This document shows, one piece after another, positions 1-6,543 of a DNA stretch of 9,488 nt (position 1 is the stretch's first letter; every line of letters begins with the position of its first letter). A program made the position numbers and the translations under genes. Where the stretch lies: assembly GCA_019115345.1 (NCBI GenBank), contig DXDV01000227.1:1-9488 (forward strand). Direction: 5' to 3'. The notes under the pieces were generated by a model. That model was not told the DNA's origin. It saw only the letters and a program-made list of their open reading frames with translations, and did not search any database. Origin of the DNA: Candidatus Intestinimonas stercorigallinarum (GTDB taxonomy: Bacteria; Bacillota; Clostridia; Oscillospirales; Oscillospiraceae).

Positions 1-45
1 GAATGGCTCAAGGAGTTTTTGAAAGAAAAGGCCGGCCGGCTCTGA
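1..45 (+). CDS. possible 3' end of a plus-strand gene (partial)
   Basis: Reading from base 1 in frame 1 gives 14 residues, EWLKEFLKEKAGRL, then TGA at 43-45. The residues form a charged amphipathic helix with Lys and Glu codons that look like a real protein C-terminus, and no minus-strand gene covers the stretch. It would converge on the minus-strand operon, with the hairpin at 61-88 between them. The fragment is too short to assign a family, and an open frame of 14 codons can occur by chance. Confidence 0.35.
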   Translation, partial: EWLKEFLKEKAGRL

Positions 46-60
46 GCCTGCCGAAACAGA

Positions 61-88
61 ACGGGCGCACGCGAAAGCGTGCGCCCGT
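61..88 (-). terminator. strong hairpin, probable transcription terminator
   Basis: A perfect 12-bp stem (61-72 with 77-88) closes a 4-nt loop, which reads GAAA on plus and TTTC on minus. On the minus strand the stem is followed by TCTGTTTC, a short and imperfect T tract. On the plus strand the following bases are not T-rich. It lies 187 nt past the stop of the P1 peptidase gene and 16 nt past the possible plus-strand stop at 45. It is most likely the end of the minus-strand operon and may also serve the converging gene. Confidence 0.55.
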
Positions 89-105
89 CAGCTTGTCGAA
101 AAACT

Positions 106-258
106 TCCGTGAGACGGCAGATGTGCCGCAGAGGCGCGGGGGAGCTCGAGGGGGCGGCAGCCCGCCTCGAATGGGATGACATCCCCCGCAGCCCTTGCAG
201 GGTAAGGGCTGCGGCGAGCAAAGCGAGGACTTTTCCGCCCTCTTTAGGGCGGGAAAGT
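106..258. repeat. cluster of inverted repeats, structured RNA or palindromic intergenic repeat
   Basis: This gene-free stretch is a chain of hairpins. There is 5 bp at 115-128, 6+4 bp with one bulge at 146-170, a GGGATG/CATCCC dyad at 173-185, and a perfect 11-bp stem at 186-196/204-214. A 12-bp stem follows at 229-240/247-258. In that last stem the only non-Watson-Crick pair is U234-G253 if the plus strand is transcribed, but A-C on the minus strand. A GCGAG-caaa-GCGAG direct repeat sits at about 213-228. The purpose is unknown: a 3' untranslated region, an independent small RNA, or a dispersed repeat would all fit. I do not recognise a named RNA family. Confidence 0.5.
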
Positions 259-274
259 AACGGGATGCAGGTTG

Positions 275-1312
275 TCAGAGGCCGCCGTACCGGGCGAGGA
301 ACTCCTGGAGCCCCAGGTAATGATTTCCACGGATGCCGGTGGTGGTCTCGGCGTGGTAGAGGGAGCTGACGATGGCCTCCTCCACCGCCTCCACCCCGGC
401 CTCAAAGACCCGGTCGATGTTCTCATCATAGAACATTTTAACGTCCAGAACGCATTTCTCACTGTAATGGGGCAGACGGTTGGCGGTGGTGAAGGCGATG
501 GCGATGTCGCCGCTGCCGTTGCCGCAGTAGGAGCCCACCCGGCCCAGGGCCACGGTGGAGCGCTTGGCCAGACGCTTCAGCTGCCGCTCGTTGAGGGGGA
601 GGTCGGTGGCCAGGAGCATGATGATGGAGCCCTGGTCTTTCTTCTCCTCCCGGCCCAGCCGGGTGTCGTAGTGTTTCCCGCCGATGACCAGGTTCCCCGG
701 CTCACCGAAGTTGGACATGACCAGGGCGCCGATGGTATAGGTTCGACCGTCTGCCTCCACCAGCCGGGAGGCCGAGCCGATGCCCCCCTTGAGGCCCAGG
801 CAGACCATGCCGGTGCCGCCCCCCACGGCCCCCTCCTGGAAGTCCTCCCCGGCGCACGCCAGGGCCTGCCGCACGTGCTCGGGCCGGACGTGGAGGCCCC
901 GGATGTCGTTGAGACGGCCGTCGTTGCACTCGGTGACCAGGCAGTTCACCGTGCCGGTGGTCACCCCGATGTCCGGGTTGTCCTCCAGCATGTACTGGGT
1001 GAGGGCCTCGCAGACGGTGCCCACGCTGAGGGTGTTGGTGAGGAGGATGGGGGTCTCGATGGTGCCCAGCTCCTCGATCTGGATGAGTCCGACGCTCTTG
1101 CCGAAGCCGTTGATCACCGACGCCCCGGCCATCACCTTCTCCCGGAAGCAGTTGCCCCCGTGGGGCAGCACGGCGGTGACTCCGGTGTGGACGTCCCCGC
1201 CCTTCAAGGTGGCGTGGCCCACCCTCACGCCGGGCACGTCGGTGATGAGGTCCCGTGGCCCCCGGGGCCACTTGGCGTGCAGGTCCAGGCCGCTGTGTTC
1301 AGGCAGTCCCAT
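275..1312 (-). CDS. P1 family (DmpA/BapA-type) self-processing aminopeptidase
   Basis: This protein of 345 residues is a full-length member of the P1 peptidase family, whose members are N-terminal nucleophile hydrolases. Known members release N-terminal L-, D- or beta-amino acids from peptides and amides. The ITDVPGVRVGHAT segment (about 23-35) is the family N-terminal signature. A Gly-rich GAVGGGTGM segment lies at 161-169. The self-cleavage site is the Gly-Ser pair at 228-229 in DQGSIIMLLATDLPL, with Ser229 as the expected nucleophile and new N-terminus of the beta chain. No signal peptide is seen, so it acts in the cytoplasm. The ATG at 1312 has a GAGGAG about 13 nt upstream, which is rather far, but no closer start fits. 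It lies 24 nt after the racemase gene as the last gene of that operon. The exact substrate (L, D or beta) cannot be read from sequence. Confidence 0.93.
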   Translation of the reverse strand: MGLPEHSGLDLHAKWPRGPRDLITDVPGVRVGHATLKGGDVHTGVTAVLPHGGNCFREKVMAGASVINGFGKSVGLIQIEELGTIETPILLTNTLSVGTVCEALTQYMLEDNPDIGVTTGTVNCLVTECNDGRLNDIRGLHVRPEHVRQALACAGEDFQEGAVGGGTGMVCLGLKGGIGSASRLVEADGRTYTIGALVMSNFGEPGNLVIGGKHYDTRLGREEKKDQGSIIMLLATDLPLNERQLKRLAKRSTVALGRVGSYCGNGSGDIAIAFTTANRLPHYSEKCVLDVKMFYDENIDRVFEAGVEAVEEAIVSSLYHAETTTGIRGNHYLGLQEFLARYGGL

Positions 1313-1336
1313 AGGTTTTCGCGCGCTCCTCTCTCG

Positions 1337-2035
1337 TCAGCGATAGGTTTTCCCGGCGGTCTCGACGACCTTCCGGGCCAGGACCTCCATAGGGTCCACG
1401 TACCAGTCCTCCAGGCTCTCGTCGGCCTTGATGACCGAGAGCTCGGTGCAGGCCAGCACCACGGCGGCGCAGCCCGCCCGGCGGCAGGCAGCCTCGATCC
1501 GCCGCCAGCTCTCCCTGTCGCAGGGCAGGCCGGACTTGACCCGGTGGTAGATCTGGTGCATGACCTCCGCCTGGATGTCCGCCGGCGGCGTCCAGGGTTG
1601 GAGGCCCTGCTCGGACAGGGCCTTCTGGTAGAGGCCGGTCCGCACCGTACCGTCGGTGGCCAGGACCCCCACGGTTCCGCCGGGACACCGCCGGGCCACG
1701 TGTGCCGCCGTCTCCCGGATCATGTGGAGGATGGGGATGCCCAGCTCGCCGGCGATCATGTCGGCAAAGAAGTGGGCGGTGTTGCAGGTGATGGCGATGG
1801 CGGCGCAGCCGCACCGCTCCAGCAGCCTGGCGTCGGCCAGAAGCTGGCGGCGGGGGGGCTCGTAGTCCCCCGACAGGATGGCCCCCGTCCGGTCGGGCAT
1901 GGAGGCGTCGCTGAGGAGGATGAGGTCGATGTGGTCCTGGTCCCGCTCCGCCGCCGTGTGCTCGGTGACCATTTTGTAAAAGAGCTGGGAGGCCATAGGG
2001 CCCATGCCGCCGATGATGCCGATGGGATGCTCCAT
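1337..2035 (-). CDS. aspartate/glutamate racemase family protein
   Basis: This protein of 232 residues has the two-domain layout of PLP-independent Asp/Glu racemases, which move the alpha proton between two cysteines. Both cysteines are present: Cys84 in AITCNTAHF and Cys196 in VLACTELSV. The N-terminus has the phosphate/backbone loop IGIIGGMGPMAS (5-16), which is typical of aspartate racemase-like members rather than MurI. This makes L-/D-aspartate the best guess, although hydantoin or other racemases of the superfamily cannot be excluded. It is cytoplasmic. The ATG at 2035 is 1 nt after the TGA of the serine hydrolase gene, and its GGGGAG site lies inside that gene, so the two are translationally coupled. 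Its product would supply or consume D-amino acids alongside the flanking D-specific hydrolase-type enzymes. Confidence 0.9.
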   Translation of the reverse strand: MEHPIGIIGGMGPMASQLFYKMVTEHTAAERDQDHIDLILLSDASMPDRTGAILSGDYEPPRRQLLADARLLERCGCAAIAITCNTAHFFADMIAGELGIPILHMIRETAAHVARRCPGGTVGVLATDGTVRTGLYQKALSEQGLQPWTPPADIQAEVMHQIYHRVKSGLPCDRESWRRIEAACRRAGCAAVVLACTELSVIKADESLEDWYVDPMEVLARKVVETAGKTYR

Positions 2036-2036
2036 T

Positions 2037-3476
2037 TCACATCTCCCCTTTCTGGCGCGCCTCGTCCCCGACCCGCTGGTAGATCCGGGAGCCGCACTTC
2101 ACGCCCCAGGCGGAGCCGTTCCGGGTGTAGAAGCGCAGGGTGGTCAGCCGCTTTTCCGGGTCCTTGGCGTCCATGGCAAGGAAGATGTTCTCCCCGCACC
2201 AGCGCAGCAGCACCGGCTTGTCCTGGTAGGTCCCGGTGAGCCTGCCGTTTTCCAGACGCACCACGCAGTGGGCGGGCAGGCCCTCCCGGGCCAGGAAATC
2301 GCCGCAGAGCAGCTCCGGCTGGCGGAAGTCCTTTCCGTTGGGCACAGCCCAGTGGTGCCCGGTGTCCAGGGGCAGGCCCAGAATGAAGTTGTAGCAGGCC
2401 CACTGGAACTCGTCCATATCCACGTCGCCCTCGTTGCAGAGGACGGCGGCGCCGTAGCCCCCCTCCAGGAAGCCGCCCATGGTGGATACGCCATGGAGGC
2501 CGCCGGAGTGCTGGCAGACCATCCTGCCTCCCAGCAGGCTTTTTTCCAGGCCCATGCAGTAGTAGTACTTCCGCCGCAGGGGGAACTCTCTCCCCACCAT
2601 CCGCTCCACGGCCTGGGCGGGGACCACCTGGCGGCCCTCCCACACGCCGCTGTTGGAGAGCATCTGGTAGTATTTTGTGATGTCCCTGGCGGTGGACTTC
2701 ACGCAGGCGCAGCCACGGAAGGGGGGGAGGATGGACCAGTTGTCATCCCACACCAGTTTGCCGTCGTCGTCCCGTTCAAAGAGGCTGGTGATGTTGCCGC
2801 CGGCCAGGGTCCGGGCCTCGCCGCCGTCCAGGTCCAGCACCGTCCGGGTCATGCCCAGCGGCTCAAAGATCCGCTTTTTCAAAAATTCCTCCAGAGTGAT
2901 GCCCGCGGCCTGGTCCACGATGTAGGAGAGGAGGGCGTAGCCCTCGTTGGAATAGCTCATGTACTCGCCGGGGGCCCCCACGGGCTGGTAGTTCCCCGCC
3001 GAGATATAGTCCACGATCTGTTCGATGCGGTCCATTTTGTTGGGGGCGGTGCGCACCATCTCCCGGTACCAGTGGGTGTCCCGCTCCGCGCTGTTCATGG
3101 CGATGGACCACTCCAAGGGCTCCATGGGGGGCAGGCCGGAGCGGTGCATGGCCAGGGTGCGCACCGTGACGCAGTCGTCCGGCGCGCCGGGGATGTGGAG
3201 GGCGGGGAAGTATTTCACCACCGGGTCCTCCAGGCGCATCCTTCCCTCCGCCTCCAGGATGCAGCAGGCCAGAGCGGTCATGGACTTGCTCATGGAGGCG
3301 ATGCCGAACACCGTGTCGGGATCTGCCGGCCGTTCCGGGTCCATGCTCCGGCGGCCAAAGCCCCTTTCGTACAAGACCCCCTCCGGCCCCCGGACGCATA
3401 CCGCCATGCCGGGATATCCCCGCTTTTGAAAGAGCGCCGAGAGGTGCGCGTCCAGCGCAGCGGCGTTTCGATTCAA
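2037..3476 (-). CDS. class C beta-lactamase-like serine hydrolase, cytoplasmic
   Basis: This protein of 479 residues belongs to the penicillin-binding protein/class C beta-lactamase superfamily. The catalytic triad motifs are SMSK (Ser61, Lys64) in GIASMSKSMTAL, Tyr175-Ser-Asn177 in YMSYSNEGY, and His323-Ser-Gly in QHSGG. After the roughly 350-residue catalytic domain comes a C-terminal region of about 110 residues, probably a beta-rich accessory domain as in D-aminopeptidase and esterase-type relatives. Family members include D-aminopeptidases, DD-peptidases and esterases. The first helix (ALDAHLSALFQKRGYPGMAV) carries no signal peptide, so the product should be intracellular, unlike true beta-lactamases. 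I chose TTG at 3476 because GGAGG (3485-3489) lies 8 nt upstream. A GTG at 3485 is in frame but overlaps that site. It is the first gene of the operon with the racemase and P1 peptidase. Resistance function is unlikely. Confidence 0.88.
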   Translation of the reverse strand: MNRNAAALDAHLSALFQKRGYPGMAVCVRGPEGVLYERGFGRRSMDPERPADPDTVFGIASMSKSMTALACCILEAEGRMRLEDPVVKYFPALHIPGAPDDCVTVRTLAMHRSGLPPMEPLEWSIAMNSAERDTHWYREMVRTAPNKMDRIEQIVDYISAGNYQPVGAPGEYMSYSNEGYALLSYIVDQAAGITLEEFLKKRIFEPLGMTRTVLDLDGGEARTLAGGNITSLFERDDDGKLVWDDNWSILPPFRGCACVKSTARDITKYYQMLSNSGVWEGRQVVPAQAVERMVGREFPLRRKYYYCMGLEKSLLGGRMVCQHSGGLHGVSTMGGFLEGGYGAAVLCNEGDVDMDEFQWACYNFILGLPLDTGHHWAVPNGKDFRQPELLCGDFLAREGLPAHCVVRLENGRLTGTYQDKPVLLRWCGENIFLAMDAKDPEKRLTTLRFYTRNGSAWGVKCGSRIYQRVGDEARQKGEM

Positions 3477-3636
3477 AGCAACCACCTCCGATAAAATTCC
3501 GGCCGTCCCGGAAGCAGAAACGGCAAAGGCGCAACGGGGTTTCCCACCCAGAGCTTCTTTGCCGCATCATAAGGACACCGTATGAAGTTTGGACGGCGCA
3601 GGGAAGGGCGCGCCCGGGTCCCGGGGCGCCGTACAA
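3477..3636 (-). promoter_or_regulatory. structured 5' leader of the serine hydrolase operon
   Basis: About 160 nt separate the predicted start site from the TTG codon. Three inverted repeats fill it. The first is a very GC-rich hairpin (3607-3630, about 10 bp with one bulge, loop GAC). The second is an 8-bp stem CGGCAAAG/CTTTGCCG (3521-3528 with 3557-3564) enclosing a smaller GGG/CCC hairpin. The third is TTCCGG/CCGGAA (3497-3513) followed directly by TTTTAT (3491-3496), just before the GGAGG site. The last looks like a small intrinsic terminator, so attenuation is possible. No known riboswitch class is recognised. Confidence 0.4.
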
Positions 3637-3642
3637 TTCACA

Positions 3643-3671
3643 AATATACTATGCCTGTGGAGAGAAGTCAA
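3643..3671 (-). promoter_or_regulatory. sigma-A-type promoter of the serine hydrolase-racemase-P1 peptidase operon
   Basis: On the minus strand TTGACT (3666-3671) is followed by 17 nt and then TATATT (3643-3648). Each box matches the vegetative consensus at five of six positions with ideal spacing. The predicted start site is near 3636. The promoter lies in the 242-nt gap after the asparaginase stop, so the three hydrolase/racemase genes can be expressed apart from the upstream pair. No clear intrinsic terminator with a T tract separates the two units, so read-through remains possible. Confidence 0.75.
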
Positions 3672-3718
3672 CATATTCTGCGCGGAGCGGGGGACATGGA
3701 CGGGCAAGGCCGCCCGCG

Positions 3719-4717
3719 TCAGGGCGGTGTGACCTCCCCGCAGAGGCCCCGGCTGAAGAAGTCCCGGATGGCGGCGGGGTCGGCGGTCTGGCCCAGCACC
3801 CACATGAGTTTGGTGACGGCGGCCTCGGTGGTCATATCCCAGCCCTGGATCACCCCCTGGGCCAGGGCCTTCTGCCCGGCCTGGTAGAGGGTGAAGTCGC
3901 TGCTCTCATAGAGGCACTGGGAGCACACCACCACCGTCATCCCCGCCTGGGCGGCGCTGTGGAGCTTGGAGATGAGGTCCCGGCGGATGAAGTGGAGCCC
4001 GCCGGCGCCGAAGGCCTCGATGACCACGCCCCGGTAGTGCATCTGGTGGAGCAGGTCGAAGATCTCCGGGTCCAGGCCGGGGGTGAGCTTGATGAGAAAG
4101 ACCTCCCGGCACAGCTCGCTTTTGAGCAGGCAGTCCCCGCCGGGCCGGGGGGGCAGGGCGGCGGGGTCGATGTGGAGCCCGCCGGCGTCCACCGAGCCCA
4201 CCAGGGGCCAGTTGACGCTCTCGAAGGCGTCGAAATCCCGGGTGCGGGTCTTGACCGCCCGGCAGCCCAGGATGACCTTCCGGTCAAAGGCCAGAAAGAC
4301 CCCCGGTGCGCCGGAGCAGGCCATGGCAAAGGCGATGCGCAGGTTCTCCAGGGCGTCGGTGAGGGGGTGCTCGATGGGGAGCTGGCTGCCGGTGAGCACC
4401 ACCGGGATGGGAATGCCCCTGAGCATGAAGCTGAGCACCGAGGCGGTGTAGGCCATGGTGTCGGTGCCGTGGGTGATGACGATGCCGTCGTAGTCCCCCC
4501 GCTCGGCGTACACCGCCCGGGCGATGAGCTGCCACTCCTCGGGCTGGATGTTGGAGGAGTCCAGGTGGAGGATGTCCCGGACGGTGACGGTGTAGCTGTC
4601 GGTGAGGAAGGGGATGCGCCGGGCCAGGTCCTCCCCGTCCATCTCGGGGGCCAGGCCCTCGTCGGTGGGCCGGGAGGCGATGGTCCCGCCGGTGGTGAGC
4701 AGCAGGATGTGTTTCAT
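3719..4717 (-). CDS. ansA: L-asparaginase, type I (cytoplasmic)
   Basis: This protein of 332 residues is a full-length asparaginase that converts L-asparagine to L-aspartate and ammonia. The first active-site segment is TTGGTIAS (8-15) with nucleophile Thr12. The second is HGTDTMAYTAS (83-93), with the catalytic Thr85-Asp86 pair. Lys156 in AVKTRTRDFDAFES completes the set. The C-terminal domain (about 205-332) has the usual GVVIEAFGAGG segment. The start at residue 1 of the fold and lack of a signal peptide indicate the low-affinity cytoplasmic type I enzyme rather than the secreted type II. The ATG at 4717 has AAGGAG (4729-4734) 11 nt upstream. It follows the oxidoreductase gene by 27 nt in the same operon. 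Its aspartate product is a substrate for the racemase encoded downstream. Confidence 0.95.
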   Translation of the reverse strand: MKHILLLTTGGTIASRPTDEGLAPEMDGEDLARRIPFLTDSYTVTVRDILHLDSSNIQPEEWQLIARAVYAERGDYDGIVITHGTDTMAYTASVLSFMLRGIPIPVVLTGSQLPIEHPLTDALENLRIAFAMACSGAPGVFLAFDRKVILGCRAVKTRTRDFDAFESVNWPLVGSVDAGGLHIDPAALPPRPGGDCLLKSELCREVFLIKLTPGLDPEIFDLLHQMHYRGVVIEAFGAGGLHFIRRDLISKLHSAAQAGMTVVVCSQCLYESSDFTLYQAGQKALAQGVIQGWDMTTEAAVTKLMWVLGQTADPAAIRDFFSRGLCGEVTPP

Positions 4718-4744
4718 GGGTGCTCAGTCTCCTTTTTGAAAGGC

Positions 4745-5350
4745 TCAGAAGGAGAGGGCCAGGGCCTCGGCCTCGTCCATGGCCTTGGCCAGAATGGCCT
4801 TCTGGTCGCTTCGGACGTCGTCCAGGCCCTCGGCGCATAAAAGCTGGAAGTCCGGGATGCCGTACATGGCGCACAGGGCCTTGAGGTGCCGGGCTCCGGA
4901 CTCCATCCATTCCGTCTCCGGGAGGGAGAAATTGCCGCCCCGGGTGGTGATGAGGAGCAGCTTTTCCGCCCGGCTCAGGCCGATGCTGCTGCCGTTGGCG
5001 TCGTAGCCGAAGGTGATGTCGCACACGGAGATGCGCTCTAGGTAGATCTTCAGAATGGCGGGGTAGGAGAGGTCCCAGAAGGGGGCGGCGATGACGATGT
5101 TATCCGCCCTGGCGAACTGCCGGGCGGCGTCGAAGCTGGGATCGTCCAGCTTCCCGGCGCTCCACAGGGCGTCCCGGCGGTCCAGCACCTCCGGGTACTG
5201 GGGCTCCAGCCGGTCCTCCATCAAATTGCGCTCCGTCACCCGGACCTCCGGGTGGCTTTTGATGTACGCGGAGAGAAAATGCCGGGCCAGGGCCAGGGTG
5301 CGGGACCGCTCCCCCCGGACGCAGGAATTGACGAACAGCAGCTCAGACAT
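4745..5350 (-). CDS. flavodoxin-fold NAD(P)H-dependent oxidoreductase (azoreductase/quinone reductase-like)
   Basis: This protein of 201 residues belongs to the Flavodoxin_2 family, FMN-dependent dimeric enzymes that reduce quinones, azo dyes or nitro compounds with NAD(P)H. The FMN-phosphate loop is NSCVRGERSRTLALA (8-22). The isoalloxazine-contact segment is APFWDLSYPAILKIYLERI (89-107), and the second flavin loop is TTRGGNFS (135-142). The TFGYD segment (113-117) matches the region before the family's substrate lid. The ATG at 5350 is chosen because GGGAGG lies about 8 nt upstream and the family begins with a short M-x-x-L-L strand. A TTG nine codons upstream (5377) is open but starts almost at the predicted transcription start. 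It is the first gene of the pair with the asparaginase. The natural substrate is unknown. Confidence 0.88.
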   Translation of the reverse strand: MSELLFVNSCVRGERSRTLALARHFLSAYIKSHPEVRVTERNLMEDRLEPQYPEVLDRRDALWSAGKLDDPSFDAARQFARADNIVIAAPFWDLSYPAILKIYLERISVCDITFGYDANGSSIGLSRAEKLLLITTRGGNFSLPETEWMESGARHLKALCAMYGIPDFQLLCAEGLDDVRSDQKAILAKAMDEAEALALSF

Positions 5351-5388
5351 GGTGATGACCTCCCGTTGTTGCCCCAAATTTCTCCTCC

Positions 5389-5417
5389 AGTATACTCCGC
5401 GCAGGCGCGGCTGTCCA
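5389..5417 (-). promoter_or_regulatory. sigma-A-type promoter of the oxidoreductase-asparaginase unit, with a dyad in the spacer
   Basis: On the minus strand TGGACA (5412-5417) is followed by 17 nt and TATACT (5389-5394). The predicted start site is near 5382, giving a leader of about 32 nt to the ATG at 5350. The spacer contains a perfect dyad, CCGCGC-CT-GCGCGG (5397-5410), placed where a repressor or MerR-type activator could bind. A hairpin terminator reading is less likely because no T tract follows. The promoter begins 18 nt after the stop of the last DUF2812 gene. Confidence 0.65.
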
Positions 5418-5434
5418 GTCAGAGAGGACCCCGT

Positions 5435-6541
5435 TCAAGCGGTCAGCTCCAACGTATCCCAGAGAAGGTCGAGCCGGTCGGGGGTGGTGAGGTCCAGACT
5501 GCCGTGGAGGTGGACCACGGTGTTTCCCTGCCGCAGCAGCAGGGAGTGGAAACCGCTGTCATCGGTATAGGTCCAGGCCTGGTCGAAGCCCAGGTCGGCG
5601 GGGGTGTAGGGCATATACCGCTCATAGGAGGCCAGTGTGCCCGCCACGATCTGTTCGGCCACCCAGCCAAAGCGGCAGTCCCAGCGCGTCTGGATCAGGG
5701 AGATGCCGTCTATGGCCTCTTCAAATTCCAGCTCTGAGGCCAGGACGGAGCTCTGTTGACAGAACCAGGGAAGAGGGGCGGCAGGCAAGTCCAGATCCTC
5801 CAGCCGCAGAAGGGGAAGCTCCGCCACAGCTTGCGGGTCCTGCACCGGAGCGAGCTGTCCATCGGTCACCGCGCGGGACAGGGGGAGAAGGATCAGACAG
5901 AAGATCCATAGAAGGTAGAAGAGCGTACCGCAGAAGGATTTGAAGCAGGCTAATCGCAGGTTGGGGGCAGGAGGTGAAGACCGCAGCCAGAAGCGGAGTC
6001 CCCATCCGACAGTGAAGAAGAAAAAGGCGAGCATATAAAGCAGAGCAACCGCATTCAGCAGCTCCCAGTTGGAGGTGAGGAGCCGGGTGGGCAGGGTGGT
6101 GCGCAGCCCAAGCGTGGACCCCAGCAGGGCCATAAACAAGGCCAGGATGAGGCCGCCGATGAGGATGGGGAGCAGTTCTCTGCGGAAAAAGGCCTTTTTA
6201 AAGAGAGCTGGGTCGGTCTGAATGGGGATGGGGTCCCGACCGGGGAGGGATTTGTAGACGTCCAGACCGGAACGTGATGTTCCCACCAGCGCCCATCCGG
6301 ACTCTCGCACCAGTTGGTCGAAATCGTCGGAGGCGAAGCTGGGGTCCCGGACCCCGTGGCTTAGGTCCACGCAGTACTTGATGTCATCACGGGTCCTGGG
6401 TATGAATTTGGCGGGGAGGAAGGCAAAGCTCGGCAGATGCTCCAGCTCCCAGCCCTGGTCATAGAGCCGGGTGAGCCAGAGCTGGGCGGCCTCACAGTCG
6501 GAGGGCTGAAAAGCGAAGAAAGCGTACTTGACCTTTTTCAC
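5435..6541 (-). CDS. DUF2812-type membrane protein, third of three paralogues
   Basis: This protein of 368 residues starts with a soluble domain (1-105) similar to its two neighbours. It has GWEL at 30-33, YCVDL at 56-60, ESGWAL at 80-85, and the linker DPIPIQTD at 103-110. Three membrane helices follow (about 123-145, 159-184, 201-222). The C-terminal region from about 225 should then lie outside the membrane. It contains PLLRLEDL (243-250), FGWVAEQI (291-298) and SLLLRQGNTVVHL (333-345), which match the C-terminal domain of the second paralogue. I chose GTG at 6541 because AGGAGG (6549-6554) is 7 nt upstream. An in-frame GTG at 6547 overlaps the preceding TGA but sits only 1 nt from that site. 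The function is unknown; DUF2812 genes commonly accompany PadR regulators. Confidence 0.85.
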   Translation of the reverse strand: MKKVKYAFFAFQPSDCEAAQLWLTRLYDQGWELEHLPSFAFLPAKFIPRTRDDIKYCVDLSHGVRDPSFASDDFDQLVRESGWALVGTSRSGLDVYKSLPGRDPIPIQTDPALFKKAFFRRELLPILIGGLILALFMALLGSTLGLRTTLPTRLLTSNWELLNAVALLYMLAFFFFTVGWGLRFWLRSSPPAPNLRLACFKSFCGTLFYLLWIFCLILLPLSRAVTDGQLAPVQDPQAVAELPLLRLEDLDLPAAPLPWFCQQSSVLASELEFEEAIDGISLIQTRWDCRFGWVAEQIVAGTLASYERYMPYTPADLGFDQAWTYTDDSGFHSLLLRQGNTVVHLHGSLDLTTPDRLDLLWDTLELTA

Positions 6542-6543
6542 GA

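Noticed and set aside
272..2239. 655-codon open frame on the plus strand
   Set aside because: It is antisense to three minus-strand genes with clear family motifs, has low-complexity Gly/Val/Pro/His-rich content, and no ribosome site; long antisense frames are expected at this GC content.
2004..3494. 496-codon open frame on the plus strand
   Set aside because: It mirrors the serine hydrolase gene, whose catalytic motifs are all intact on the minus strand; the plus-strand product resembles no protein family.
3480..3569. possible upstream open frame in the serine hydrolase leader, starting with two Met codons near 3569
   Set aside because: There is no ribosome site before it, and its frame runs on into the serine hydrolase gene out of frame.
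3679..3718. CGGGC/GCCCG hairpin just after the asparaginase stop as a terminator
   Set aside because: Only a 5-bp stem without a following T tract; it does not meet the criteria for an intrinsic terminator.
3959..4840. plus-strand frame opposite the asparaginase and oxidoreductase genes
   Set aside because: Repetitive Gly/Val/Glu composition, no start signal, and full overlap with two well-supported genes.
5397..5410. GC-rich dyad read as a terminator after the third DUF2812 gene
   Set aside because: No T tract follows and the dyad lies exactly between promoter boxes, so an operator or chance dyad is more likely.
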